In this document: piece by piece, positions 28,834 to 38,700 of the stretch | Layout: every line of letters begins with the position of its first letter | Numbering within the stretch: position 1 is the stretch's first letter | From: Algoriphagus machipongonensis | GTDB taxonomy: Bacteria > Bacteroidota > Bacteroidia > Cytophagales > Cyclobacteriaceae | Assembly (NCBI RefSeq): GCF_000166275.1 | Contig: NZ_CM001023.1 | Location: forward strand, 1,615,001 to 1,679,000 | Reading direction: 5' to 3' | Length of the DNA: 64,000 nucleotides | The notes under the pieces: model-generated | The model's input: the letters and a program-made list of their open reading frames with translations, nothing else | Database searches by the model: none | Told to the model about the DNA's origin: nothing | Program-made: the position numbers and the translations under genes

Positions 28834-31101
28834 ATGTCAATTAAAATTTCTACTGATCAAAATGACCAGTACCTCCCTATATTGCTCAACCCTCAATTAA
28901 AGGATGACTGGTTAAGAATAAGTCGTCTTTTTGAAGACAATATTACAATAGTTAGTGATCAAATAGAAAGCCAAGTTTCAGATCTTATTAAATCTCAAAA
29001 TCCAGATAGGACGATTCCTTCTGGGGAGTTAGATATTCTCGTAAAAGAGTTTTTCTCCGATAAAGAAAAAGTTAAATATGGGAACTGGGTGTACTATCCC
29101 TGGAAAAATATTCTGGTTCACCTACTCGCAGAAGATGAGTTTGTTAAAATAAGAACTCTTCGAAATAATTTTAAAATAACTCCGTCTGAACAAGAGATTC
29201 TTGGAAAGAAGAAAGTGGGAGTTGTGGGTCTATCTGTAGGGCAAAGTGTGGCGTTAGCCATGACTTTGGAGAGGGGGTATGGAGAAATAAGGCTTGCTGA
29301 TTTTGATACGCTTGAGTTGAGTAATTTGAATCGACTGAAAGCTGGAGTGGTAAGTTTAGGCTTGGAGAAGGTGATTTTGGCAGCGAGAGAAATTGCTGAA
29401 ATAGACCCTTATCTAAAAGTGAAAGTCTTCCGCGAGGGAATTACCGAGGAGAACGTTGAAGATTTTATTTTGGATGGAGGGAAATTAGATTTGCTTATAG
29501 ATGAGTGTGACAGCTTAGATATCAAAGTATTACTAAGAAATAGGGCCAAGAAGCATCGCCTGGCAGTCATGATGGAAACATCAGACAAAGGCATGTTGGA
29601 TATAGAAAGATTTGATTTGGACCCAGAGAGGGAGTTGTTTCATGGGCTGCTTTCAGGAGTTGATGTAAATACATTAAAAAATCTGACCAATACTGAAAAG
29701 GTATCCATTGTACTGAAAATCACAGGACTTGAGACTTTAACACCCCGTATGAAAGTTTCATTGCTTGAAATTGGGCAAACCATTACGAGTTGGCCCCAGT
29801 TAGCATCAGGAGTCTTTTTAGGAGGTGCTTCTGTGGCACATGCCTCCAGAAAATTCCTTTTAGGTGAAGATGTGAAGTCTGGGAGGTTTTATGTGGATTT
29901 TGATCAATTATTCCAACTCAAGGAATCTGAAGAAATTGGTATTCCTTCATCTGATTTTCCTGAACTTTCGGAATTTAGTTTTAAAGTTCCTGAAAATGTA
30001 CTTCAGTCAGCCTATCAATTGTCAGAAAATGAGCTTCAAGAGTTGGTGAGTATGGCTAATTTGGCTCCTTCAGGAGGAAATATTCAGCCTTGGGTTTGGG
30101 TATTTGATAGAAAAGGAATTCTTCACCTCTTTCATGACAAGGTAAGAAGTCATTCCATGTTGGATTATAAAGGTACCGGGTCATTGATTGCTTTTGGTGC
30201 CGCTATAGAGAACTTAAGATTATGTGCTGGTCGCTTAGGAATTGAAATAGAAGTGATTCATCAGATTCAAGAATTTGGAGATGATTGTATAGCAAGTATT
30301 CGTTTCGTTTCGAAGGATTCAGGGGCATTGGATGTGAAGTTTAAAGAGCTTGTAGAAGGTGTTTCATTGAGATGTACGAATAGAAAAAATCCTAAACGAT
30401 ATAAGATTTCAAAGGAAGAGTTAGATTCCTTACTCGAGGTCTCCGAAGAAGAAGGGGTATCTCTAGAATGGACGGAACAGGAAAATGATCTTGATCAATT
30501 GGCTAAAGTTGTAGGGGGAATGGACCGATTGAGGTTCTTTCATGACCAAGGCTTAGTGGATTTTGTGAATGAGGTGAGGTGGACTGAAGAGGAAGCTTTC
30601 AAAACAAAAGATGGGATTGATATTGCGACTTTAGAATTATCTGGAACCGAAAAAGCAGCTATGGGCTTGCTAAGGGATCCTCGAACTATTAAATTCTTCA
30701 GAAAGTATTTGATGGGGTATGGATTGACGAAAATATCCAAAGACACTATTAACTTGGCAACTGGAATTTTCTTAATCAAAACAAAAAAATATGATCCCGT
30801 GTCTATTCTAAAAGCGGGTGCGGTTTTGCAAAGAATTTGGATCAAAGCCAATATGATGGGGTTAAGTGTTCAACCCGTCTCGGCAATGTTATTTATATTT
30901 CACAGAATTTTGGGTGAAAAAGACCATGGCTATACTGCTGTGGAAGAAAAAGAAATTAGAGAACTGAAGGAGTCCTTCAATAGGATTTTCAATAAAAATA
31001 ATGACCAGCAAGAGATATTTATGTTTAGGGTAAATAAAGCTGGAGAGCCAAGTATGCGAGCTTATAGAAGAGATTATTCGGAAACCTTAATCAAAGTCTG
31101 A
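28834..31101 (+). CDS. Rv1355c/MoeY-like ThiF-nitroreductase fusion protein
   Basis: 755 residues without signal peptide or helices. Residues about 120-300 form an E1-like ThiF adenylation domain: GVVGLSVGQSVAL nucleotide loop, ADFDTLELSNLNRL with the conserved Asp and Arg, and LLIDECDSLDIK. The zinc CxxC pairs of ThiF/MoeB are absent. Residues about 390-730 form a nitroreductase-like flavin domain: ENELQELVSMANLAPSGGNIQPW and a C-terminal VLQRIWIKANMMGLSVQPVS. Mycobacterial Rv1355c (moeY) has this architecture, though its proposed molybdopterin role is unproven. Two bases before the acyltransferase-like gene. Confidence 0.82.
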   Translation: MSIKISTDQNDQYLPILLNPQLKDDWLRISRLFEDNITIVSDQIESQVSDLIKSQNPDRTIPSGELDILVKEFFSDKEKVKYGNWVYYPWKNILVHLLAEDEFVKIRTLRNNFKITPSEQEILGKKKVGVVGLSVGQSVALAMTLERGYGEIRLADFDTLELSNLNRLKAGVVSLGLEKVILAAREIAEIDPYLKVKVFREGITEENVEDFILDGGKLDLLIDECDSLDIKVLLRNRAKKHRLAVMMETSDKGMLDIERFDLDPERELFHGLLSGVDVNTLKNLTNTEKVSIVLKITGLETLTPRMKVSLLEIGQTITSWPQLASGVFLGGASVAHASRKFLLGEDVKSGRFYVDFDQLFQLKESEEIGIPSSDFPELSEFSFKVPENVLQSAYQLSENELQELVSMANLAPSGGNIQPWVWVFDRKGILHLFHDKVRSHSMLDYKGTGSLIAFGAAIENLRLCAGRLGIEIEVIHQIQEFGDDCIASIRFVSKDSGALDVKFKELVEGVSLRCTNRKNPKRYKISKEELDSLLEVSEEEGVSLEWTEQENDLDQLAKVVGGMDRLRFFHDQGLVDFVNEVRWTEEEAFKTKDGIDIATLELSGTEKAAMGLLRDPRTIKFFRKYLMGYGLTKISKDTINLATGIFLIKTKKYDPVSILKAGAVLQRIWIKANMMGLSVQPVSAMLFIFHRILGEKDHGYTAVEEKEIRELKESFNRIFNKNNDQQEIFMFRVNKAGEPSMRAYRRDYSETLIKV

Positions 31102-31102
31102 A

Positions 31103-31813
31103 ATGTTTCATTTTAAAGCATTTAGGGCGATAGATGAACCGGAAAGGTGTCAAAAATTTGTTCAGGGGCACTCCGATGTCCTTAAGCAATATGGTGTCAC
31201 CAAAGTCACCTCATCAAACAATGATTGGGTCAATAACCCATTTGTGTATGTGGTGACTGTGGAGAATGAGGAAACATCAGAAGTAGTCAGCGGTTTGAGG
31301 ATTCATATAGCTCATCCAGACTTTCCTTTGCCTATGGAGCAAGCAGTTTCTCAGGTTGATCATAATATTTTTCAGTTAGTCAAAGATTATTCAAAAGAAG
31401 GTACAGGGGAAGTATCCGGACTTTGGAATTCCAAATCCATTTCTGGTTATGGAATAGGAGCTGTGTTACTGATCAGGGCTGGTATCGCTATTGCCACACA
31501 ACTAAAACTAGGTTCTTTATTGGCGCTTGTGGCGGAGTATACCTTAAAACCTTCTCTTCAAAAAGGTTTTGAAATTGAAACTGGTGTAGGGAATTCAGGT
31601 ACTTTCTTTTACCCAAAACTGGATTTAGTAGCTACTTCCATCGTAATGAAGGACCCAGAGAAATTACCACTTGCTGATGCCTCTGAAAGGGAAAGGATTT
31701 TTGAACTTAGAGAAAAGGTGCAATACAAAAAAATAGAAGAAGGTCCGAAAGGTAAGTTTGAAGTAGACTATGACCTTTTGATTGAAAATATTAATTGGAG
31801 AGATGATGTATAA
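31103..31813 (+). CDS. GNAT/autoinducer-synthase-like acyltransferase candidate
   Basis: 236 residues, soluble. Strands VYVVTVENEETSEVVSGLRIHIA are followed by GEVSGLWNSK, a position equivalent to the ELSR/EVS motif of acyl-homoserine lactone synthase and N-acyl amino acid synthase folds. A glycine-containing helix GYGIGAVLLIRAGIAIATQL could bind acyl-CoA, and a strand-loop FEIETGVGNSGTFFYP follows. I infer a GNAT-fold N-acyltransferase; substrate unknown. It starts two bases after the ThiF-nitroreductase gene and overlaps the histidine kinase by up to 11 bases, implying tight co-translation. Confidence 0.5.
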   Translation: MFHFKAFRAIDEPERCQKFVQGHSDVLKQYGVTKVTSSNNDWVNNPFVYVVTVENEETSEVVSGLRIHIAHPDFPLPMEQAVSQVDHNIFQLVKDYSKEGTGEVSGLWNSKSISGYGIGAVLLIRAGIAIATQLKLGSLLALVAEYTLKPSLQKGFEIETGVGNSGTFFYPKLDLVATSIVMKDPEKLPLADASERERIFELREKVQYKKIEEGPKGKFEVDYDLLIENINWRDDV

Positions 31814-33914
31814 GATTTTTGTTTTTTGCCTATTGTTTTTGGCAACAACATTTCAAGGCTTTGCACAATTTGAGAATGTTGAAAAAGTAGAATGCTTCTC
31901 CTATAAAATGACCGACCCTGATGTAGGGGTTGAAGAATTAATTCAAGAAGAATCGTTTACATATAACAACTGTAATAATTTCAATTTTGGAATTAATGAA
32001 AGTGTGCTGTGGGTAAAGTTAGAGCTAAATGGACTTAGCGACATAGAAAACCCAACGTTTACTTTAAATTCCACCTCACTGGATCTAGTCGATTTTTATT
32101 CAGTCAAAGGTGGAGAAGTGATTAGAGAACAAAAGAATGGTCGCCTTTTAGGGATAGAAGCTCGTGATGTTGATTCTCAGAAAATCATATTTGAAATTAA
32201 TAATGAGGAAATTACAGCTGACTATTTTTTGGTTAGAATTCAAAATGTAGATAAAAAAATATTCACTGGTTTTGTATCCTCTAAAGAAGATTTATTAAAC
32301 ATTCTGAATTTTGAGGAGATCCTTTTTGGGATTTTGACAGGGATATTTATAGGCTTGTTTTTTTATAATTTGTTTTTATACTTTTCCGTAAAAGACAAAA
32401 TCTATTTTATATATGTTTTGCACACCTTATTGGTTTGGTTTGCACAAGCCTCCATTCTAGGATTTACCCAGTTCCTACTTTGGCCCGATTGGGATTGGAT
32501 GAATCAACGGTCTATAGTGATTTTTTCTTCTTTGGTAAGTATTGTTGGGATTTGGTTCTTAAGAATATTTTTACTCTCCAAGAGTATCGTCCCCAAACTG
32601 GATAAAGGATTTAATGTGATCTTTTTGGTTTATGGGTTTATACTATTAAATGCCATCGTCTTTTCTATTACGATAAGCTACCAGGTGCTTTTAGTCACTC
32701 AGTCTATTGTAGTAATATTTGTATTGGCTGTTGCAGTGATGATTTTGAGAAAGGGGTACAGACCAGCAAGATATTATTTGTTGGCTTGGTCCATTTTTAT
32801 GGTAGGTATTTTCCTTTTTGTTTTTAGTGAAATGGGTATAATTCCATCCAATAATTTCACAGCTTACATTATGCCTTTAGGTTCAGCTTTGGAGGTGGTG
32901 CTTCTTTCATTTGCATTGGCAGATAGGATTAACATCCTTAAAAAGGAAAAAGAGAGAGAGCAGGCGGAAAGATTGGAAGTTTTGAAGGAAAATGAAACCC
33001 TAGTTAAAGAACAAAATACGCTTCTTGAAAAGAAGGTGAAGATGAGGACTGATGAGTTGGAAAGTGCACTACGCAACCTGCAAAATACGCAAAGCCAATT
33101 GGTTAATCAGGAGAAGATGGCATCTTTAGGGCAATTGACAGCGGGTATTGCACATGAAATAAACAATCCAATCAATTTTGTGAGTTCTAATATTATGCCT
33201 CTTAAAAGAGATATTAAGGATATCATGGAGGTGATTGATTTTTACAGAAATACGGGATTAAAGGAATTTACAGAGGAGTCCAAAAAGGAGGCAAAAGATC
33301 TGGAAGAAGATCTGGAGTTGGATTATGTATTGGATGAAGTAGATCAATTGCTTAAGGGAATGGAAGATGGAGCCCGTAGAACAGTAGAGATTGTCAAAGG
33401 GCTTAGATTATTCTCCAGAGTGGATGAGCAAGATGTCAAAAAGGTAGATTTGCATGATGGCATTAACAGTACTATTATCCTTTTGAATAGCTCCATCCCG
33501 GGTAAAATTAGGATTGTCAGAGAGTTTAATGAGCTTCCTATGGTGGAATGCCTGGCGGGTAAGATTAACCAGGTATTTATGAATATTATTAATAATGCCG
33601 TTCATGCTCTTTCGGACCATATGGAGGAAATTAAAGATCCGCATATAACTATTCGAACTAAATCTAAAGTGGATTACGTTACGGTAGAAATTGAAGATAA
33701 TGGGCCGGGTATGCCTGATACTGTAAAAGAACGTATATTTGAACCATTCTTTACGACGAAAGCTGTTGGAAAAGGGACTGGTTTAGGCCTGTCAATTGTT
33801 TATTCTATTATTGAAAATCACAAAGGGACCCTAGAAGTGAAAACCACTCAGGGTGAGGGTACAACTTTTATTATTACCCTACCTGTAAACCAAAGTACTC
33901 AAAAATATGAGTGA
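31803..33914 (+). CDS. 7TMR-DISM sensor histidine kinase
   Basis: About 703 residues. A signal peptide ([17 protein letters not shown]) is followed by a 7TMR-DISM extracellular beta domain (about 25-170), seven helices (about 175-385), a coiled coil (390-440, [17 protein letters not shown]), and the kinase core: H box [20 protein letters not shown] box [13 protein letters not shown]1 DNGPGMP and G2 [13 protein letters not shown] domains bind carbohydrate-like or other small ligands outside the cell. ATG 31803 or 31806 follows a GGAG; an upstream start would spoil the signal peptide. It overlaps the next gene by eight bases. Confidence 0.92.
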   Translation: MMYKIFVFCLLFLATTFQGFAQFENVEKVECFSYKMTDPDVGVEELIQEESFTYNNCNNFNFGINESVLWVKLELNGLSDIENPTFTLNSTSLDLVDFYSVKGGEVIREQKNGRLLGIEARDVDSQKIIFEINNEEITADYFLVRIQNVDKKIFTGFVSSKEDLLNILNFEEILFGILTGIFIGLFFYNLFLYFSVKDKIYFIYVLHTLLVWFAQASILGFTQFLLWPDWDWMNQRSIVIFSSLVSIVGIWFLRIFLLSKSIVPKLDKGFNVIFLVYGFILLNAIVFSITISYQVLLVTQSIVVIFVLAVAVMILRKGYRPARYYLLAWSIFMVGIFLFVFSEMGIIPSNNFTAYIMPLGSALEVVLLSFALADRINILKKEKEREQAERLEVLKENETLVKEQNTLLEKKVKMRTDELESALRNLQNTQSQLVNQEKMASLGQLTAGIAHEINNPINFVSSNIMPLKRDIKDIMEVIDFYRNTGLKEFTEESKKEAKDLEEDLELDYVLDEVDQLLKGMEDGARRTVEIVKGLRLFSRVDEQDVKKVDLHDGINSTIILLNSSIPGKIRIVREFNELPMVECLAGKINQVFMNIINNAVHALSDHMEEIKDPHITIRTKSKVDYVTVEIEDNGPGMPDTVKERIFEPFFTTKAVGKGTGLGLSIVYSIIENHKGTLEVKTTQGEGTTFIITLPVNQSTQKYE

Positions 33915-34992
33915 TAAAATCCATGTACTCTATATTGATGATGAGGATAATAACCTAAAGTCATTTAGAGCCACACTTAGAAAAGACTTTAAAATTTTTA
34001 CTGCTATTGATGCAGAAGAAGGCTTGAGGATTGCCCAGGAAGAGGAAATTCATGTGGTAATTGCTGATCAAAGAATGCCCGGTATGACTGGGACAGAGTT
34101 CTTTGAAAAGATGGTGGAAATCAATCCTGATCCCATCAGAATACTGTTAACAGGATATTCAGATATTGCTTCGGTTATTGATGCAATCAATAAAGGGGAA
34201 GTCTATCGTTTTATAGATAAGCCTTGGAATATTGAACAGATTAAAAACTCTATTAAAAATGCTGCTGATATCTATTTTATGAGAATGGAGTTGAAGGAGA
34301 AGAATATCCGACTGAAAAAACTTCACTCTGAAATGAATCAGTTTGTTTACAGTTTGTCGCATGAATTGAGAGGCCCACTGATGAGTATTTCAGGAGTTTC
34401 AAAATTGGCGAAGCTTGAAGTGGAAGATGCGAGAATTCTGGAGTATTTTGAAATGATAGATTCCTCTACCAACAAGCTAGATGATTACATCTATAAGATG
34501 CTTGATTTTTATCGATCTACTAAAATTGATCATAAAGTGACTGAGATTGATTTTCAGGTGACTATAGATCAGCAGATGGAATCATATCAGGCGAAATTTG
34601 ATTTAAGCCATTTTAAAATAGATTTACAAATCAACCAACGACATACTTTTTATTCGGATGATGCCAAGATTAGGGTAATCTTAAATAATTTATTCAGCAA
34701 TGCAGTCCAGTTTCAAAAGCATGGACCAGGACAAAAATGGATATCCTTGAGCATTGACGTGTTGGAAAATGAGGCAATCATCAACGTGGAGGATAATGGT
34801 ATAGGAATTGATAAAAATTCTCAATCCGAAGTCTTCAACCTATTTACAAGAGCTACTCAAAAGAATGTAGGGGTAGGATTGGGGCTTTATATGGTCAAAG
34901 AAGCCGTGGAGCAAATGGGAGGTAAAATAGATTTAAAATCAGCGCTAAATGAAGGAACTTGCATTACAGTGACCTTACCTAGTATGAAATAA
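33907..34992 (+). CDS. Receiver-histidine kinase protein
   Basis: 361 residues with the receiver in front of the kinase. Receiver 1-120: YIDDED, VVIADQRMPGMTG, LLTGYSD, FIDKPWN. A short coiled linker leads to the HisKA domain with VYSLSHELRGPLMSISG (His near 153), then HATPase with N box VILNNLFSNAVQF, G1 DNGIGID and G2 VGVGLGLYMVK. There are no membrane segments, so it probably receives phosphate from the upstream 7TMR kinase and passes it on. No DNA-binding output is present. Its receiver closely resembles the stand-alone regulator at 28154. Confidence 0.9.
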   Translation: MSDKIHVLYIDDEDNNLKSFRATLRKDFKIFTAIDAEEGLRIAQEEEIHVVIADQRMPGMTGTEFFEKMVEINPDPIRILLTGYSDIASVIDAINKGEVYRFIDKPWNIEQIKNSIKNAADIYFMRMELKEKNIRLKKLHSEMNQFVYSLSHELRGPLMSISGVSKLAKLEVEDARILEYFEMIDSSTNKLDDYIYKMLDFYRSTKIDHKVTEIDFQVTIDQQMESYQAKFDLSHFKIDLQINQRHTFYSDDAKIRVILNNLFSNAVQFQKHGPGQKWISLSIDVLENEAIINVEDNGIGIDKNSQSEVFNLFTRATQKNVGVGLGLYMVKEAVEQMGGKIDLKSALNEGTCITVTLPSMK

Positions 34993-35024
34993 TAAAGAAA
35001 AGGTGTCATTTTACTTCTAAAGCG

Positions 35025-35032
35025 TATCTTTG
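35025..35032 (+). promoter_or_regulatory. -7 box (TATCTTTG) of the pyrophosphatase gene
   Basis: Exact TAnnTTTG match, about 48 bases before the ppa ATG. No clear -33 TTTG is seen upstream. Confidence 0.55.
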
Positions 35033-35080
35033 CTGCTGATTTGAGGGAAATCTCACTTTTTAGAAACAAACAAAACAAAT

Positions 35081-35620
35081 ATGATTAATCCTTGGCACGA
35101 CGTCAATATTGGGAAAAATGCTCCTGAAACGGTCATGGGCGTGATAGAAATTCCAAAAGGAAGTAAAGGCAAGTACGAATTAGATAAGAAAACAGGGATG
35201 CTCTATCTGGATAGAGTTTTGTTTTCAGCGGTTCATTACCCCGCAAATTATGGTTTTATTCCACAAACCTTTTGTGAAGATCACGATCCATTAGATATCT
35301 TGATTATTTCTCAGATTGATATTCCTTCCATGTGCCTAGTTGAGGCAAAAGTTATCGGAGTAATGAGAATGGTTGACGGTGGTGAAGCAGATGATAAGAT
35401 TATTGCGGTAGCTGCAGGCGATCAGTCTGTAAATTATATTGAAGATATTGATGATCTTCCTCCGCACTTAATGAAAGAAGTTCACAGATTCTTTGAGGAC
35501 TATAAGAAGTTGGAGAACAAAGAAGTGAAAGTGGAAGATTTCCTCGGCAAAGAAGATGCGATGAGGATCATTAAGGAGAGTGTGGAACTCTACGATCAAA
35601 ATTTCCGAACAAAAAGATAA
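35081..35620 (+). CDS. ppa: Inorganic pyrophosphatase, family I
   Basis: Hydrolyses pyrophosphate to phosphate, pulling biosynthetic reactions forward in the cytoplasm. 179 residues, normal for the bacterial hexameric type. It has the substrate strand KYELDKKTGMLYLDRVL, YPANYGFIPQT, the metal site EDHDPLDILI (D-x-D-P-x-D) and the later KIIAVAAGDQ with Asp. Own -7 box upstream and terminator downstream, so it is a single-gene unit. Confidence 0.96.
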   Translation: MINPWHDVNIGKNAPETVMGVIEIPKGSKGKYELDKKTGMLYLDRVLFSAVHYPANYGFIPQTFCEDHDPLDILIISQIDIPSMCLVEAKVIGVMRMVDGGEADDKIIAVAAGDQSVNYIEDIDDLPPHLMKEVHRFFEDYKKLENKEVKVEDFLGKEDAMRIIKESVELYDQNFRTKR

Positions 35621-35627
35621 AAGTAGA

Positions 35628-35654
35628 GCCTGAGATCAATCTCAGGCTTTTTTG
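35628..35654. terminator. Terminator between ppa and the convergent membrane gene
   Basis: GCCTGAGATCAATCTCAGGC hairpin (eight-pair stem) followed by seven T. It reaches into the last codons of the opposing gene at 35642. Confidence 0.88.
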
Positions 35655-36100
35655 TTTTTCACCTGTTTTTTGGTGGCTTTTTTCTGAAGGTAGCTGATGA
35701 ATTTACCATAGGACTCATGCTCATGATTGGAGATGGAGATAGACTGCTTATCCGAAAAAGCGATCGTCAGCTGTTTGAATTCCTTTTTGTTTGCTAGGAT
35801 GGTTTCTTCTTCCCAAGCTAAAATATCTTTCAAAGGATAAGTTTTTTCATAGCCTCTCAAGGGAAGCCTTACTGCTATTTGATTGTTGCCAGCTGCAATA
35901 AATCGGTACCCTGCTAATAATTTCACCAAAAGCATTAATAGAACCAATGTGATCAAAGGAGCCGAAATTAAGTAGAACCAAAGCCCAAAACTTCCTTTGT
36001 AGGCAAAGTCTCTTAAAATAAAGACCAGCCCAGCAAGCAATGCCAGGACTACCAGCCCAAGGGAAAAGTAAGTAGAAATTTTTGGTTTAATTAATATCAT
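35642..36100 (-). CDS. Two-helix membrane protein with PH-like domain
   Basis: 152 residues. Two N-terminal helices (about 10-30 and 41-63) are followed by a beta-rich soluble domain (YRFIAAGNNQIAVRLPLRGYEKTYPLKDILAWEEE) that resembles bacterial PH-like domains, ending in a lysine-rich tail. No catalytic motif; function unknown. Its start overlaps the acpH stop by 14 bases, so the pair is co-expressed. Confidence 0.68.
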   Translation of the reverse strand: MILIKPKISTYFSLGLVVLALLAGLVFILRDFAYKGSFGLWFYLISAPLITLVLLMLLVKLLAGYRFIAAGNNQIAVRLPLRGYEKTYPLKDILAWEEETILANKKEFKQLTIAFSDKQSISISNHEHESYGKFISYLQKKATKKQVKNKKA

Positions 36101-36692
36101 CTTGATGTTGTATCTCTTCTAGTTTTTGCTTTGCAAAAGTCTTTAAATCTTCGAAAAAAGCGAAGAAAATGATTTCAAATTCCTCTTCCTTTTCCAAAAG
36201 CGCTAAATGTGCTTGCTCCATTTTTGAATCAAACTTGGTTCTTTTTGATAATCCCGTGAGGGAACTTTGTATTCCCTTAATAGTGGAATAATGTAAAAGC
36301 CAATTATCCTTTTTCATCCAATAGAAAAGATTTCCAAACCTATTAGGGAAATAGGCCTCGTATTTTGAAACCTGTTCATAAACTTCCAAGGTAAAATCCT
36401 CCAAGGATTGATTGGAATATCGGTTCCAGTTTTTGCCCAAAAAATAATCAAAGAAAATGTCAGTTATGACCGTAGAGTAATGTCCGAATTTTGGTCTTAG
36501 GTACGTCTGTCCTGCCCTAACCAAAGGATGGGAATCTGTAAACTTGTCTATCTCGCGGTGCAATAGGATGCCATGCCTTATTTTATCTGGATATTGAGCC
36601 ATCATTTTTCCTTTGACAAAATCTCCAATGAAATTGCCTAAAAGAACTTCTTCTTGTCTGAAGGAAAGATAGGCATGTGCCAGGTAGTTCAT
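36087..36692 (-). CDS. acpH: Acyl carrier protein phosphodiesterase (AcpH/DUF479)
   Basis: Removes the phosphopantetheine arm from acyl carrier protein, converting holo- to apo-ACP. 201 residues, normal length. The N-terminal signature MNYLAHAYLSF, then LLGNFIGDFVKG and GILLHREIDKFTDSHP, carries the His and Asp residues typical of this HD-like family; DIFFDYFLGKNW follows. Divergent from the helicase gene with 63 bases between starts. Confidence 0.92.
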   Translation of the reverse strand: MNYLAHAYLSFRQEEVLLGNFIGDFVKGKMMAQYPDKIRHGILLHREIDKFTDSHPLVRAGQTYLRPKFGHYSTVITDIFFDYFLGKNWNRYSNQSLEDFTLEVYEQVSKYEAYFPNRFGNLFYWMKKDNWLLHYSTIKGIQSSLTGLSKRTKFDSKMEQAHLALLEKEEEFEIIFFAFFEDLKTFAKQKLEEIQHQDDIN

Positions 36693-36755
36693 CCGTGCTT
36701 TTGTAATAGAAAACCTGAAAGGTTTTGATTAGTTTCGATCCCAAATTACACATTG

Positions 36756-38684
36756 ATGGATAAAATCACCGAGGAATTTAAGAAAGGGCTAAAACTTTTA
36801 AAGACGGAATGGCAAGAGGATCTGGCTCAATACCGACAGAAATTTCTAAATACCTCCATTGCAGATAAGAAAAAAGAAGGGATAACCTGGCATCCTGTTC
36901 AGCTAAAAAAGAGCAAGATTGGGATGGGGGAGCGCTTAATAGTCGAGGTGGAGAAACATGAGGATAATCAGTCTTCAGCTTTTAATTCTGGAAAGTCAGT
37001 TTCATTTTTTACCACACAGGATAGTTATCAAAGCGCAGAACACCGAGTAAATGGGGTGATCAATTTTGTAAGGAAGAATACCATGATAGTTACCTTGCAG
37101 GCAGATGAAATTCCTGATTGGATGGAAGGGGGGCGGCTTGGAGTTGATTTGCTTTTTGATGAAGCAAGTTATCGAGAGATGGAGTTTGCATTGAAGAAGA
37201 TGATGTCTGAGGAAAATAAACGTGTGGAGGAATTAAAGCATGTGCTTTTAGGAGAAAAAGCCCCTCAGTTTAATGATACCCCATATAAAAGCAACCCAAA
37301 TCTTAACTTCTCCCAAAATCAAGCATGCCAACTCATCTCCAATGCCAAGGATGTGGCGGTGGTGCATGGTCCTCCGGGAACGGGGAAAACGACCACGTTG
37401 ATAGAAGCTATTGAGCAAGCAGTGACTGCTGGTCAATCCATTTTGGTATCTGCTCCCAGTAATGCCGCTGTGGATTTGTTGGTAGAAAAGCTGATCGATC
37501 AGGGGATTGAGACCTTGCGTCTCGGTCATCCTGCTAGGGTAGAGGAGAAGATCTTAAATCAGACTTTGGATGCCAAAACAGCATTTCATTCCAGCTACCG
37601 TGACTTGAAAAAACTTAGAAAAGAAACCGATCAATATTTAAAGCTAGCAAAGCAATACAAACGGAAATTTGGGCCTGAGGAAAGAGCGCAGCGAAAATTG
37701 ATGTATGCGGAAGTTTCCAGACTCAGAGAAGCTTCAAAATCGCTGGAGGAATATATACAATATGATATTTTTCAAAAGACCAAGGTGTTTGCGAGTACAC
37801 TGGTGGGAGCCTCCTCTTATAGTTTGAAGGGGATGGAATTTGATGTGGTTTTCATCGATGAAGCGGCACAAGGTTTAGAAGCTGCTACTTGGATTCCCAT
37901 TTTGAAGGCTAAGAAGGTAGTTTTTGCAGGGGATCATTGTCAGCTTCCTCCTACGATCAAATCCTATCAGGCGGCTCAGGAAGGATTGGCTGAAACTTTA
38001 TTTGAAAAAGTGATTGCTAGAAAATCTCAGGCTTCGCAAATGCTCCAAGTGCAGTATAGAATGCCAGAAGTGATTATGGGATTCTCCAATGAACAGTTTT
38101 ACAAAGGAGAACTTCAGGCTGCCGAAAATACCAAATTGCATACTTTTCCCGGAGAGGATCAACAATTGGAATGGATAGATACAGCCGGAGCTGGATACAA
38201 TGATCAAAAGGAAGCAGAAAGTCTAAGTACCTGCAATCCGGAGGAGGCCGCTTTTGCCTGTCGCTATTTAAATGAGATGATTGTGCGAATTGGAATCGGG
38301 AATTTTAAGCAAGAAGGGTGGACCATTGGTTTGATTGCCCCTTATGGAGCACAAGTTCGGTTGTTGAGATCTTTGATTTTTGAGGGATTTGAATACCCCA
38401 ATTTGAAAGCTTTTTCAGATTTGATTACCATCGATACGGTGGATGGTTTCCAGGGGCAGGAGCGGGACCTGATGTTGATTTCTTTGACCCGATCCAATGA
38501 AAAAGGTGAAATTGGTTTTCTTGCAGATGAGCGGAGAATGAACGTCGCTTTGACCCGGGCGAAGCGAAAATTGGTGCTGGTAGGAGATAGCAGCACACTT
38601 GCCCTAAACCCATTTTTCGATCAATTACTGCAGTATTTTGAGAAGAATAATGGGTATCGAAGTGTTTGGGAGTTTTTGGGGTGA
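36756..38684 (+). CDS. UPF1/IGHMBP2-type superfamily 1 helicase
   Basis: 642 residues from ATG 36756 (an overlapping TTG at 36753 is less likely). An N-terminal beta-barrel region (about 1-180) precedes two RecA domains: Walker A GPPGTGKTTT near 207, motif Ia SAPSNAAVD, motif II VFIDEAAQ, motif III GDHCQLPPT, motif IV QYRMPEVIM, motif V DTVDGFQGQERD and motif VI VALTRAKRKL. The arrangement matches IGHMBP2-family 5'-to-3' RNA/DNA helicases. No nuclease domain is attached. It is a single gene; convergent with a small peptide gene 16 bases away. Confidence 0.92.
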   Translation: MDKITEEFKKGLKLLKTEWQEDLAQYRQKFLNTSIADKKKEGITWHPVQLKKSKIGMGERLIVEVEKHEDNQSSAFNSGKSVSFFTTQDSYQSAEHRVNGVINFVRKNTMIVTLQADEIPDWMEGGRLGVDLLFDEASYREMEFALKKMMSEENKRVEELKHVLLGEKAPQFNDTPYKSNPNLNFSQNQACQLISNAKDVAVVHGPPGTGKTTTLIEAIEQAVTAGQSILVSAPSNAAVDLLVEKLIDQGIETLRLGHPARVEEKILNQTLDAKTAFHSSYRDLKKLRKETDQYLKLAKQYKRKFGPEERAQRKLMYAEVSRLREASKSLEEYIQYDIFQKTKVFASTLVGASSYSLKGMEFDVVFIDEAAQGLEAATWIPILKAKKVVFAGDHCQLPPTIKSYQAAQEGLAETLFEKVIARKSQASQMLQVQYRMPEVIMGFSNEQFYKGELQAAENTKLHTFPGEDQQLEWIDTAGAGYNDQKEAESLSTCNPEEAAFACRYLNEMIVRIGIGNFKQEGWTIGLIAPYGAQVRLLRSLIFEGFEYPNLKAFSDLITIDTVDGFQGQERDLMLISLTRSNEKGEIGFLADERRMNVALTRAKRKLVLVGDSSTLALNPFFDQLLQYFEKNNGYRSVWEFLG

Positions 38685-38700
38685 CATGCCAAAGGGGATA

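Noticed and set aside
28834..31101. Molybdopterin biosynthesis enzyme (MoeB-like)
   Set aside because: The zinc CxxC pairs and MoaD-type partners are absent, and no molybdenum cofactor gene is nearby.
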